A stretch of 64,000 bases of DNA, taken from the NCBI RefSeq assembly GCF_038007965.1, contig NZ_JBBOYD010000001.1, forward strand, positions 4,256,501-4,320,500. Direction: 5' to 3'. The position numbers and the translations under genes are program-made. Below are positions 24,796 to 33,943 of this stretch, piece by piece; position 1 is the stretch's first letter, and the number at the start of each line of letters is the position of its first letter. Under the pieces are notes generated by a model that did not search any database, was not told the DNA's origin, and saw only the letters and a list, made by a program, of their open reading frames with translations. This DNA comes from Niallia sp. FSL W8-0635. GTDB taxonomy: Bacteria > Bacillota > Bacilli > Bacillales > Cytobacillaceae.

Positions 24796-25914
24796 ATGAA
24801 GAAGAAAGTCACAGTATTGGCAACTACCGCGATTCTGTCAACCACTTTTGCAGCGAACGCCTCAGCTAGTACTTATGTAGTAAAAAAAGGGGATACACTA
24901 GGACAGATTGCGAAGACTTACAATACTACTGTTAATGAGTTAAAGTCGATTAATAACCTTTCATCAGACCTAATTCTGATCAATCAAAAATTAACGATTG
25001 CAGATAGTGCCAAGTCTACAAGCAATAAAACGACTACAGCTACAAAAAGCAGCTCTTCCACACAGACAAGCTCTGCTGCAAAAACATATAAAGTTGTTTC
25101 AGGGGATTCCCTTATTAAAATAGCAAATAAGCATTCTATTTCTTTAGCTGAATTAAAACAATGGAATAATCTAACTTCCACTCTTATTTATCCTGGAGAT
25201 ATTTTAAATGTTTCTAAGCCTGGATCTACTTCTTCCAATACTCCTGCGCCGAGTTCATCTGGAAATTCCAGTAATACTAATGGTAGCAGCAGTACGGTAG
25301 TTAAAGAGAATACCGCTACATCTACAGGCACTTATACCATTAAAAGTGGTGATACGTTAAGCAAGATTGCTTCTACATATAAAATGTCTGTAAGTCAGCT
25401 TAAGCAATTAAATAATTTGAAATCCGATTTAATTTTCCCAGGACAAAAACTAAAGGTTAGTGCTTCTGAAAAGGTAACGAATACTGGGAATACTAATTCC
25501 ACTTCTAATGCTAGTAATCCAACCTTTATTTCTACTGGAAATAGCGGACAATCCTATACTTCTAAAATAGTTTCTGCATCCAAAAGTCTTATTGGTCTTC
25601 CATATGTTTGGGGCGGTTCCACAACTGCTGGATTTGACTGCAGCGGATTTGTTTACTACGTCTTAAATCAAAGTGGAAAATCCATTGCACGTTATTCTGC
25701 TGAAGGATACTATGATCGCAGCTATTATGTCGATATTCCATCTATTGGGGATATTGTATATTTTAAAAATACTTACAAACAGGGTATCTCTCATTTAGGA
25801 ATTTACATTGGCAATAATGAATTTATTCATGCTGATTCAAGTGGTGTTCGAGTGACAAGTTTAGATAACTCTTATTACAAAGAGCATTTTGATAGTTTTA
25901 AACGATTATATTAA
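24796..25914 (+). CDS. Secreted peptidoglycan endopeptidase with three LysM domains and NlpC/P60 (LytE/CwlS-like)
   Basis: This 372-residue protein has a signal peptide (residues 1-25, ANASA/S) and LysM domains at about 26-70, 97-141 and 178-222, each with a GDxLxxIA core. Ser/Thr/Asn-rich linkers follow each, and a C-terminal NlpC/P60 domain lies at 255-372. The catalytic residues are C282 (GFDCSGF), H333 (ISHLGIYIG) and H345. It is a D,L-endopeptidase that binds glycan strands by LysM and cuts stem peptides during growth or cell separation. The start is supported by TAGGAGTGAG. A terminator and the 21-bp family B repeat follow. Confidence 0.93.
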   Translation: MKKKVTVLATTAILSTTFAANASASTYVVKKGDTLGQIAKTYNTTVNELKSINNLSSDLILINQKLTIADSAKSTSNKTTTATKSSSSTQTSSAAKTYKVVSGDSLIKIANKHSISLAELKQWNNLTSTLIYPGDILNVSKPGSTSSNTPAPSSSGNSSNTNGSSSTVVKENTATSTGTYTIKSGDTLSKIASTYKMSVSQLKQLNNLKSDLIFPGQKLKVSASEKVTNTGNTNSTSNASNPTFISTGNSGQSYTSKIVSASKSLIGLPYVWGGSTTAGFDCSGFVYYVLNQSGKSIARYSAEGYYDRSYYVDIPSIGDIVYFKNTYKQGISHLGIYIGNNEFIHADSSGVRVTSLDNSYYKEHFDSFKRLY

Positions 25915-25935
25915 TAGATTGTGATTGAAATGAGG

Positions 25936-25961
25936 GGCTGTCTAATTGGACAGCCTTTTTT
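25936..25961 (+). terminator. Terminator of the LysM/NlpC gene
   Basis: GGCTGTC-TAATT-GGACAGCC is followed by TTTTTT, a textbook rho-independent terminator. Confidence 0.9.
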
Positions 25962-25977
25962 GTGGTTTGGTGGTTGG

Positions 25978-26248
25978 GGTTTGGCTGATATTCTTGCTGC
26001 TTTGGCTGATATACCTCTTTTTTGGCTGATATACCTGTTGCTTTGGCTGATATACTTCTTTTTTGGCTGATATCCCTGCTGCTTTGGCTGATATCCTTGC
26101 TGGTTTGGCTGATATCCCTGCTGCTTTAGCTGATATCCTTGCTACTTTAGCTCCGATTTCCCTTTTTCAGCTGATATCCTTGTTGCTCTGGCTCCCATTT
26201 CCCTTTTTCAACTGACATCCCTGCTGCTTTACCTGATTTCATTTTCCC
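25978..26248. repeat. 21-bp direct repeat, family B, locus 1
   Basis: About twelve copies of a 21-bp unit with core TTTGGCTGATATACCT or TTTGGCTGATATCCCTGCTG begin 17 bp after the LysM gene terminator. Late copies are degraded (TTTAGCTCCGATTTCC, TTCAACTGACATCC). The same core occurs at 52.2-52.5 kb. The remaining ~240 bp up to the SWIM gene are AT- and pyrimidine-rich with no other feature. Confidence 0.93.
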
Positions 26249-26491
26249 CTTCCCCCTTTCCACTAAATTTACTTTTTTTCTCGTTCATTACCCTATTGCC
26301 CAATTAATATAGATGCTACTTCCCCTTCTCTTTTTCTTCCTTTCTTATGTCCTCTACCATCTCCTCACAAAAAGCGTTATAATTAATGAATGGACTTTTT
26401 TCGCGCGTCATTTTTCAACGTTATTTATGAAGCGCAAAAAAGCATAATACGGAATCAATAAACTAATAAATGTTCTTGGGAGGGATACATT

Positions 26492-28105
26492 ATGCTTCAA
26501 GAAAAATATTTAGAGCCATTGAATTTTTGTGCAGAAAACTTAATGAATTTATTGGATGCAAATGATCCCCGAATGAAAAACATTGTAGAAAAGGGACTTC
26601 TTTTATATAGGCAAAGCTTTGTCTATCAAGTCAAATTTTCCAATGAAATAGTTTCTGGAATGATCCAGGATGTTACGCCAGTAAAGGCAACATTGGATTT
26701 GGATTATATTCAATACAGCTCTTGTACTTGTCATGCGGAAGGTTTTTGTCGCCATCAGCTTGCTTTGTTTTTCTATTTACTTGCTCAAGTTGGAAAGGTG
26801 TCGACTTGGTTAGAGGCTTGGAGAAAACCAATTAAAAATACGGAAATGCTAAAAAATCTCGGCATTATGCGAGCAAGCGACTTATTGAAGGAATCCGAGG
26901 ATAAAGAGCCAAATTACGAAGACTGGATGGAAACCTTTGATAAGAGTTTTCAATCGCTTATGCCATCAAATGAAAATAAACCATATATGATCGCAGAAAC
27001 GTATTATATTTATATGCGAAAAATAAAAGCAGCCACCCCTCTTCAAACAGAGTGGAAGCTCCTTTATTTAGTGATCGCCCAAGTATACACTTTTAAACAA
27101 TTATTAACACTAAGCAAAACGCTGGATCATAATACACAAACCATTAATCGCTATTATCGACATCTTTTTCAAGATTTAATGAACAGTATTGAGGATAATC
27201 TTTATAAACTATCGAACTTCACCTTTCCATTTGCTTTTGATAACTTTTTAGTTCGTTTAAAGAACGACCTGAGTGCGATTCTCACTATTCAACCAAATTT
27301 AACATTTGAATGTATTCAGCTTTATCGGCTTATGTGGACAAATCTCTTTGCTATTAAGAACTGGAGACAAGATGAATTGGAACAGCTATTAGCTAATGAA
27401 AATCCGACATTTTCTGAAAATGTTGCTATTATCCATTTGGAAATTCTGCTCGAAAAAGATGTGGATGCCCTTAGGGTGATTCAGTCTCTTGATTCTCAGG
27501 TTACTACCTATATGCTTTATTGGATTGACTATTTGTCGAGTCGGAAATCATGGAAACGAATGGACTTATACGTTCCAGCGTTTATTCAAGAATTGAAAAC
27601 TTACTTATCTGAAGATGAGGATGATGAGTATTGCTATGAATTTACGCAAATGGCGTTACGAGCAATTTCTCCTTATTGCATGACAATGAATAAAGAAGAT
27701 TTACTGGAAAAAGCGTATATTCATACCCTTCCATACAGCTATCGCAAATATGAGGATTTCTTGTTTGAGAAAAAACAGTTTGATAAATGGATCGATCTAT
27801 TTACAATGATGGGATACGGACTAGATAATCTACATAAAGAGCAGATAAAATTATTGCAGGATTACGATTATTCTTTACTGCTTTCTTTATATCACCGTTC
27901 TATTCAAGAGCATATTGAGGGGAAAAATAGGGACCATTATCGAATCGCTGTCCGGCAATTAAAGAAATTGCGTACCCTTTACAAAAAAATGAAAAAGCAA
28001 ACCGAATTCGAGCAATTCTTACTGGTTATCTTAGAGCGTACGAGACGATTAAGAGCCTTTCATGAAGAATGTAGAAAGGGAAAGCTAATCCATGTTGAAA
28101 ACTAA
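26492..28105 (+). CDS. ywqB: SWIM zinc-finger protein partnering the SNF2 helicase
   Basis: This 537-residue protein has an N-terminal SWIM zinc finger at residues ~80-92 (SCTCHAEGFCRHQLALF, the CxCx5-6CxH pattern). It is followed by a long helical region rich in aromatic and acidic residues with no recognised domain. The gene overlaps the following SNF2 helicase gene by 14 bp, the same arrangement as ywqB-ywqA in B. subtilis. SWIM modules are thought to bind DNA or protein, so it probably targets or regulates the helicase. Shine-Dalgarno GGGAGGG precedes the ATG. Confidence 0.85.
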   Translation: MLQEKYLEPLNFCAENLMNLLDANDPRMKNIVEKGLLLYRQSFVYQVKFSNEIVSGMIQDVTPVKATLDLDYIQYSSCTCHAEGFCRHQLALFFYLLAQVGKVSTWLEAWRKPIKNTEMLKNLGIMRASDLLKESEDKEPNYEDWMETFDKSFQSLMPSNENKPYMIAETYYIYMRKIKAATPLQTEWKLLYLVIAQVYTFKQLLTLSKTLDHNTQTINRYYRHLFQDLMNSIEDNLYKLSNFTFPFAFDNFLVRLKNDLSAILTIQPNLTFECIQLYRLMWTNLFAIKNWRQDELEQLLANENPTFSENVAIIHLEILLEKDVDALRVIQSLDSQVTTYMLYWIDYLSSRKSWKRMDLYVPAFIQELKTYLSEDEDDEYCYEFTQMALRAISPYCMTMNKEDLLEKAYIHTLPYSYRKYEDFLFEKKQFDKWIDLFTMMGYGLDNLHKEQIKLLQDYDYSLLLSLYHRSIQEHIEGKNRDHYRIAVRQLKKLRTLYKKMKKQTEFEQFLLVILERTRRLRAFHEECRKGKLIHVEN

Positions 28106-30926
28106 TTATTTAAAAATAAATGTTCATTATTATGAGAATAAAGGATTTTTTTTAACAGGTGAAATAGAGGATCATTATCTTTATCCAAACTATTGGAAAA
28201 GGCTTCTTTTTCAACAGCATCAGGAAAGTTATTACGGTACGGTTATAGATACTGTAACAATAGACGGGATAGAAGGAATATTAGTAAGCGGGTGGCAATT
28301 GGTCACTCTACTTGCTACCGAGGGATTTAATCGATATATCGAATGGGATTGGAACGATACAGCGCAGGTTTGTCTTGCTGCTGCACCAAGTATTCTTGAA
28401 GCCATTACCCATAAAGAATGGATACCAGATTTCAGTCAATGGGAAATCGGGAATTTCCAATGGTCTCTTCCTCATCGTGTAATAGAAGAATTTGATCCAA
28501 GCTTCTGGGAAATGGAGCTTCATGATGAGTTAGAAGGGCAAACAAATAATGACTTTATTTATCAATGGTTTCAGCAGTCCCTTAATCAATATTTAGATGG
28601 GCATCAAGAGACAAAACAGAGTTTCCACGAACAGATGGATACATTAAAGAACGCAAATATTCCAGCAGAGCAGCTTTCCGCTTATTTTACGGAAGATAAA
28701 TGGCAGGAATGGATGGGCTTAAAAGAGAACGACTATCCCTTTACATTAGGAATTCGTTTAGATGAACCGACTGAAATTGATACAACCTGGGATTTGGATT
28801 TATTTTTAAAATCCAAGGAGAATCCAGAGCTTGTAGTAGATATTCATGATGAGGGCAATATGCCGAAGAAATGGCTAAATTATACTTCCTATATCGAGGA
28901 AGAACAGGAACGCTGGCTCCTTCTTTTTCCATGGCTAAAAGGGAAGAATGGCATAACAAACCAATTAACAGAGGAAGAGGCATGGCTTTTCTTATCAGAA
29001 GCAAGTGAAACATTCCTTGCACTTGGTGTAGATATTCTCCTTCCTTCCTGGTGGCAAGCAATGAAAGCAGCCAATCTGAAGGTAAAAGCAAAGGTTTCTA
29101 GCACTAGTCACCGTCCATCCTTCGTAGGTCTACAGGCGATGCTTGACTATAATTGGCGTTTTTCCATGAATGGCGTTACCCTTTCGGAGGATGAATTCAA
29201 TAAGCTAGTAGAAGAGAAACGTCGCCTTGTCTTTATTAAAGGCCGTTGGATAAAATTAGATCCTGCCTTTATTCGGCAAATACAGGATTTAATGAAGAAA
29301 GCGGAAAAAGAAGGTTTGCATGTTCGTGATATTATCGAACAGGAATTAATGCAGGCAGAAGAACAACAAAATGATGAGCTAGAGAATCCAAAAACATTTG
29401 CCAAAATCCAAATTGAGCTAAATAGACAATGGCGAACGATGATTCATCAATTAAAAGAAGTGAAGAATCTTCCATTAGAGGACGTTCCGCAAAGCTTCTT
29501 AGGAGATTTACGAGCTTACCAGGTGCTTGGTATGAGTTGGCTTCTTTTCCTAAGAAAGTATGGCTTTGGCGCGATTTTAGCAGATGATATGGGACTTGGA
29601 AAAACGGTACAGCTAATCTCCTATCTCTTAAAGGTGAAAGAAATCGAAAAGGAACAAACCACACCTGCCCTTATTATTTGTCCTACTTCTGTACTCGGCA
29701 ATTGGCAAAAGGAATTAGAACGGTTTGCTCCAGATTTAAACGTATATCTTCATTATGGAGCGAATCGTTTAAAGGATGATGCTTTTATGCAAAAAGCACA
29801 GGAATCAGATGTGGTGTTAACCTCCTATGGATTAACTCATATTGATTTGCAAAGTTTTGAAGAAATCACTTGGAGCACGATTGCAATTGATGAAGCACAA
29901 AATATAAAAAATGCGCAGACAAAGCAATCCAGAGCCGTTAGAAAGTTAAAAGGCACCCATTATATTGCCCTATCTGGAACACCGATGGAAAACCGACTGA
30001 ATGAGCTATGGTCCATTTTTGATTTTACCAATCACGGCTATTTAGGCAGTCTTGGTCAATTCCAAAAACGATTTGTGATTCCGATTGAAAAAGAAAATAA
30101 ACCGGAACAAATTCAGCAATTACAGACGCTTATTCGTCCATTCTTACTGAGAAGAACGAAAAAGGACGAAGATGTTGCATTAAATCTGCCTGACAAGCTA
30201 GAGCAAAAGGAATATTGTCCTCTTACAACAGAGCAGGCTGCCTTATATGAACAATTAGTAACCGATACATTTATACAAATTGAACAGCTATCTGGGTTTG
30301 AGCGAAAAGGGCTTGTTTTGCAAATGTTAAGTAAGTTAAAACAGCTATGCAATCACCCTGCCCTTTATTTAAAGGAACAGACGCCAACAAGTTTACTGGA
30401 TCGGTCTGTGAAAATGGAGAAATTAGCAGAGCTAACTGATACGATTTTGGAAAGAGGAGAAAGTTGCCTCATATTCACTCAATATATTGAAATGGGACAT
30501 ATGATTCAACAAATGATGAAGAAGAAATTCAAGGTTGATGTTCCCTTCCTAAATGGTAGTATGTCCAAACAGCAGCGCGATCGCCTTATTGAACAGTTCC
30601 AGGATGGTGAATTCCCAATATTCCTTCTTTCCTTAAAGGCAGGAGGAACTGGATTAAACTTAACAGCAGCCAACCATGTTATCCATTATGACCGCTGGTG
30701 GAATCCAGCTGTTGAAAACCAGGCGACTGACCGTGCATATCGGATTGGCCAAACACGTTTCGTTCACGTGCATAAGCTTATTTGTACGGGGACACTAGAA
30801 GAAAAAATCGATGCGATGCTTGAGAAGAAGCAATCGTTAAATGATCAAATTATCCAAAATGAAAACTGGATGACAGAGCTAACAACGGATGAATTGAAGG
30901 ATTTAGTTTCATTAACGGAAATTTAA
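28092..30926 (+). CDS. ywqA: SNF2-family helicase/ATPase (YwqA-like)
   Basis: This 944-residue protein has a ~440-residue N-terminal part of Trp-rich, mainly unassigned sequence and a C-terminal SNF2/SWI2 ATPase. Motif I is ADDMGLGKTVQ near residue 496, motif II is DEAQ (IDEAQNIKN) near 600, and motif III is LSGTPMENRLNELW. Motif V/VI are LSLKAGGTGLNLTAANHVIHYDRWWNP and ATDRAYRIGQ. It is a double-stranded-DNA translocase, probably remodelling protein-DNA complexes. The ATG at 28092 lies inside the SWIM gene, so translation is coupled. A terminator follows. Confidence 0.93.
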   Translation: MLKTNYLKINVHYYENKGFFLTGEIEDHYLYPNYWKRLLFQQHQESYYGTVIDTVTIDGIEGILVSGWQLVTLLATEGFNRYIEWDWNDTAQVCLAAAPSILEAITHKEWIPDFSQWEIGNFQWSLPHRVIEEFDPSFWEMELHDELEGQTNNDFIYQWFQQSLNQYLDGHQETKQSFHEQMDTLKNANIPAEQLSAYFTEDKWQEWMGLKENDYPFTLGIRLDEPTEIDTTWDLDLFLKSKENPELVVDIHDEGNMPKKWLNYTSYIEEEQERWLLLFPWLKGKNGITNQLTEEEAWLFLSEASETFLALGVDILLPSWWQAMKAANLKVKAKVSSTSHRPSFVGLQAMLDYNWRFSMNGVTLSEDEFNKLVEEKRRLVFIKGRWIKLDPAFIRQIQDLMKKAEKEGLHVRDIIEQELMQAEEQQNDELENPKTFAKIQIELNRQWRTMIHQLKEVKNLPLEDVPQSFLGDLRAYQVLGMSWLLFLRKYGFGAILADDMGLGKTVQLISYLLKVKEIEKEQTTPALIICPTSVLGNWQKELERFAPDLNVYLHYGANRLKDDAFMQKAQESDVVLTSYGLTHIDLQSFEEITWSTIAIDEAQNIKNAQTKQSRAVRKLKGTHYIALSGTPMENRLNELWSIFDFTNHGYLGSLGQFQKRFVIPIEKENKPEQIQQLQTLIRPFLLRRTKKDEDVALNLPDKLEQKEYCPLTTEQAALYEQLVTDTFIQIEQLSGFERKGLVLQMLSKLKQLCNHPALYLKEQTPTSLLDRSVKMEKLAELTDTILERGESCLIFTQYIEMGHMIQQMMKKKFKVDVPFLNGSMSKQQRDRLIEQFQDGEFPIFLLSLKAGGTGLNLTAANHVIHYDRWWNPAVENQATDRAYRIGQTRFVHVHKLICTGTLEEKIDAMLEKKQSLNDQIIQNENWMTELTTDELKDLVSLTEI

Positions 30927-30943
30927 ATGGTCTGTCTGTAAGG

Positions 30944-30996
30944 AAAAAGAGGGTAAATGAGTCTGCTATTGAGTCTCATTACGCCCCTCTTTTTTA
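30944..30996. terminator. Bidirectional terminator after ywqA
   Basis: AAAAAGAGGG (30944-30953) pairs with CCCTCTTTTT (30985-30994), with an inner AATGAG/CTCATT helix. A and T runs suit both the helicase gene and the convergent MFS gene. Confidence 0.85.
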
Positions 30997-31007
30997 TTTA
31001 TAATCAT

Positions 31008-32279
31008 TTATTTTTTATTTCCGCGAGACCATATTACCACCGGAATTAGAATTAAGGACATAATTCCTCCTATTAACGACAAAGTTAGATAACTTGAACC
31101 TGCAACAACCATTCCAGATAAAGCCCCACCAGCAGCACCCGACAAAGCAATTAGAACATCAACGGCCCCTTGTCTTTTTGCTCGTGTGGAGGGTTCGGTT
31201 GAATCAACAATCAAAGCAGTCCCACTTATTAAGCCAAAATTCCACCCTAATCCAAGTAAAGAAAGAGCAATAATTAGAAGAACCAAAGAATCTCCCGGTG
31301 CAAAAGCAGAAAGTAAACCTGCAATAAGCAAGGTCATTCCAGAGGCAATTGCCATCGTAACTCGCCCTAACTTGTCAACGAGAATTCCTGTAATTAGGGA
31401 AGGGAGATACATTGCACCAATATGGAACCCAATTACTAAACCGACAGCACCCAAGCCATGTCCATGATGTGTCATATGAACAGGCGTCATTGTCATAATG
31501 GCTATCATAACAATTTGCGTAAGAACCATAATCGTTGCACCAACGATAATTCCTCTTTTATCTTCTGTATATTCTATTACTGCTGATTCCCCATTGCCTT
31601 TAGATTTATGTGTTTCTGCTTCCATCCTTCTTCCGATTACTAAAGGGTCTGGACGGAGCATGACGAAAAGGACAAGCCCTGCTGAAATATACGCAACTGC
31701 TGCTAAAATGAATGGACCAGCGAGTGATGGAACATTAATAGAAGAAGCAAAATCCCCCATCACATTTACTAAATTGGGTCCTGCAACTGCACCAAAGGTT
31801 GTAAAAACCATTGTCGTACTAATAGCAGTGGCCCGCTGTTTACTATTAGCTAAGTCAGTACCTGCATATCTTGCTTGTAAATTTGTCGCTGTCCCTGCAC
31901 CATATATAAGAAGAGCAATAAATAAAAGGACAATACTATTTACTATAGCTGAAATGATGACCCCTATTGCTCCAATTCCTCCAATTATAAATCCAGCAGT
32001 CAGACCTGTACGACGACCATAGCGGTGTGAAAGTCTCCCCACTAATAAAGCTGATCCTGCTGAACCTAGCGTAAATAAAGCTGTAGGTACCCCTGCAAAT
32101 GCATCTGTACCAAGCATTTGCTGTGCAAGAAGTGCCCCAACTGTAACTCCCGCTGCTAGTCCTGCTCCACCAAAGATTTGCGAAATACTCACAATCATTA
32201 AAGTGCGTTTGTATAATAATTTTAGCTTTTCTGATGAATCCATATAACTTTGTATGCGATCTGATTGAGCGTCTAACAC
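31008..32279 (-). CDS. Major facilitator superfamily transporter
   Basis: This 423-residue protein starts at GTG 32279 behind GGAGAGGAAGG. It has twelve membrane helices with the MFS motif A-like loop LVGRLSHRYGRRTGL after helix 2 and ITGILVDKLGRVTMAI in the second half. A ~30-residue polar cytoplasmic loop separates the halves (MEAETHKSKGNGES). A short His-rich loop (TPVHMTHHGHG) lies in helix 7-8. Its substrate is unknown, and a drug or metabolite efflux role is typical of this type. The MocR regulator gene lies directly upstream in the same orientation, separated by a terminator, and may control it. Confidence 0.88.
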   Translation of the reverse strand: MLDAQSDRIQSYMDSSEKLKLLYKRTLMIVSISQIFGGAGLAAGVTVGALLAQQMLGTDAFAGVPTALFTLGSAGSALLVGRLSHRYGRRTGLTAGFIIGGIGAIGVIISAIVNSIVLLFIALLIYGAGTATNLQARYAGTDLANSKQRATAISTTMVFTTFGAVAGPNLVNVMGDFASSINVPSLAGPFILAAVAYISAGLVLFVMLRPDPLVIGRRMEAETHKSKGNGESAVIEYTEDKRGIIVGATIMVLTQIVMIAIMTMTPVHMTHHGHGLGAVGLVIGFHIGAMYLPSLITGILVDKLGRVTMAIASGMTLLIAGLLSAFAPGDSLVLLIIALSLLGLGWNFGLISGTALIVDSTEPSTRAKRQGAVDVLIALSGAAGGALSGMVVAGSSYLTLSLIGGIMSLILIPVVIWSRGNKK

Positions 32280-32355
32280 ATTTACTAACCTTCCTCTCCA
32301 AAATGAATGCTAGCTAATACTTTAACATTTAAGATTTTAAGTCATCATAACACGC

Positions 32356-32388
32356 ATAAAAAAACCATACAATATGATAATTGTATGG
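32356..32388 (-). terminator. Terminator of the MocR regulator gene
   Basis: CCATACAAT and ATTGTATGG form a perfect 9-bp stem followed on the minus strand by T7. It separates the regulator from the MFS gene. Confidence 0.88.
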
Positions 32389-32397
32389 CGAACAATT

Positions 32398-33786
32398 TTA
32401 AGTAATAGAGTCTACTAAGCTTTTGATGATGATTAATCCCCGTTCGAGTTCTTCAAGTGTTCTTGGTGCACATACTGCAATCCTTACTGCCCTATCTGGA
32501 CAACTATTTCCTACTACAAAACGTTCTGCTGCATAAAGCTGCACCCCATTCTGTGCAGCCAACCATTCAAATTCGGCACCTGTTATCTTGCCAGGTAATA
32601 ACAACCATCGAAAGATCCCTATCCTATCACCAAGGCATATATAGTCCGACAAATAGTGATCGAGCATCTGATTTCTAAGAATATTTTGTTCTTGATGCCT
32701 CCAGATTAAGTCTTCAAATTGATTGGATACAATCATTCTTGCTGTAAGCTCTGCTAATAAAGGCGATACCGCTATATTTAAATTATAAAGAGCCTTTGAA
32801 ATCAACTCCTTAAATTGACTCGGCACAGCTACATAAGCAAGTCGGAGACCTGGCGCCAATGATTTAGATAAACTGGCAATGTAAATGACTTCTTCTGGGG
32901 CAAAGGAGGCTACAGCAGGACGTGGTATTTGCCCCAGAAGATGGTATGATGCATCCTCAATCACAAACTGTTTATACTTAATAGCAATTTCGGCAATACT
33001 TTTCCGATTCTCCACCGACATACATGTAGCTGTAGGGTTATGGTAATCCGGGATTATATAAATGCCTTTAATATTATCATTTTTACAGGCATCCTCAAAG
33101 GCTGTTGGGCTCATCTCATCGTTCTCAGATTTTATCGGAATTATTTGGACACTTAGCATCGCTGCAACTGTTTTTAAACCTGGATACGTATGTTCATCCA
33201 CCCCAATTCTATCACCTGGCTTACAAAGACTTGCCAATGTTGCTGCAATCGCATTTTGCCCCCCATTTGCAAATAAGATGTGGTCAGCGGTTGTTTCAAA
33301 ACCCCCTCTTCGAATAAGCTTAATAGCTGCATCTTTTTGCCATTGGCTTTCACCCGCACGACCATATCCAAACCATTTTGCATAATCTGTTTCTTGTAGC
33401 ATGCTTTTAAGCTGGATGATCAGTGGTTCAAATGAATCATTATCTGGTAATGTTGCCCCCATTTCAATTAAATGCTCCGGCTTTGTATCCTCCAGTAAAT
33501 ATACATTTGATAACGCATCATACGATACATATGTACCGCTTCCTACAGTTGCACTTAACAAACCCTTCAACTCACAAACTTTAAAGGCCTTTGAAATGGT
33601 ACTTACATTTAAATCCAAATAATCAGCCAATTCTCGCTGTGGAGGAAGCTTGGTTCCCGATATTAAAATCCCCTCTAATATATCCTTTTCCAAATGTCTC
33701 GCCAGTTCTTTATATATAGGTTTTATCGTTTTATTAATCGATGGTTTCCAGCTCATCGGATAGTTTTCAAAAGAATTAATCGGCAT
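32398..33786 (-). CDS. MocR/PdxR-family regulator (GntR HTH fused to aminotransferase-like domain)
   Basis: This 462-residue protein starts at ATG 33786 (MPINSFENYPMSW) behind AAAGGTG; upstream in-frame starts lack a site. Residues ~15-85 form a GntR-type winged helix (ISGTKLPPQRELADYLDLNVSTISKAF). The rest is a fold-type I aminotransferase domain with the PLP-lysine segment YIASLSKSLAPGLRLAYV and the YIIPDYHNPTATCMS loop. MocR proteins use PLP or an amino-acid aldimine as effector. The only neighbouring candidate target is the MFS gene downstream. Confidence 0.9.
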   Translation of the reverse strand: MPINSFENYPMSWKPSINKTIKPIYKELARHLEKDILEGILISGTKLPPQRELADYLDLNVSTISKAFKVCELKGLLSATVGSGTYVSYDALSNVYLLEDTKPEHLIEMGATLPDNDSFEPLIIQLKSMLQETDYAKWFGYGRAGESQWQKDAAIKLIRRGGFETTADHILFANGGQNAIAATLASLCKPGDRIGVDEHTYPGLKTVAAMLSVQIIPIKSENDEMSPTAFEDACKNDNIKGIYIIPDYHNPTATCMSVENRKSIAEIAIKYKQFVIEDASYHLLGQIPRPAVASFAPEEVIYIASLSKSLAPGLRLAYVAVPSQFKELISKALYNLNIAVSPLLAELTARMIVSNQFEDLIWRHQEQNILRNQMLDHYLSDYICLGDRIGIFRWLLLPGKITGAEFEWLAAQNGVQLYAAERFVVGNSCPDRAVRIAVCAPRTLEELERGLIIIKSLVDSIT

Positions 33787-33864
33787 GATACACACCTTTT
33801 TTTCATCCATTATATGATTACTCCATTTATTAAAGCAATTGTTTCTTCTATAAATGGATTTATT

Positions 33865-33912
33865 AAAAAAAGACCGTACTATTTTTAACAATCAAAAAAG
33901 TACGGTCTTTTT
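33865..33912 (-). terminator. Terminator of the subtilase gene
   Basis: AAAAAAAGACCGTACT pairs with AGTACGGTCTTTTT; A and T runs on both sides would allow termination in either direction. It lies 32 bp after the subtilase stop. Confidence 0.85.
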
Positions 33913-33943
33913 GTTTTTATAAATACCTAATAATGTTACTTAC

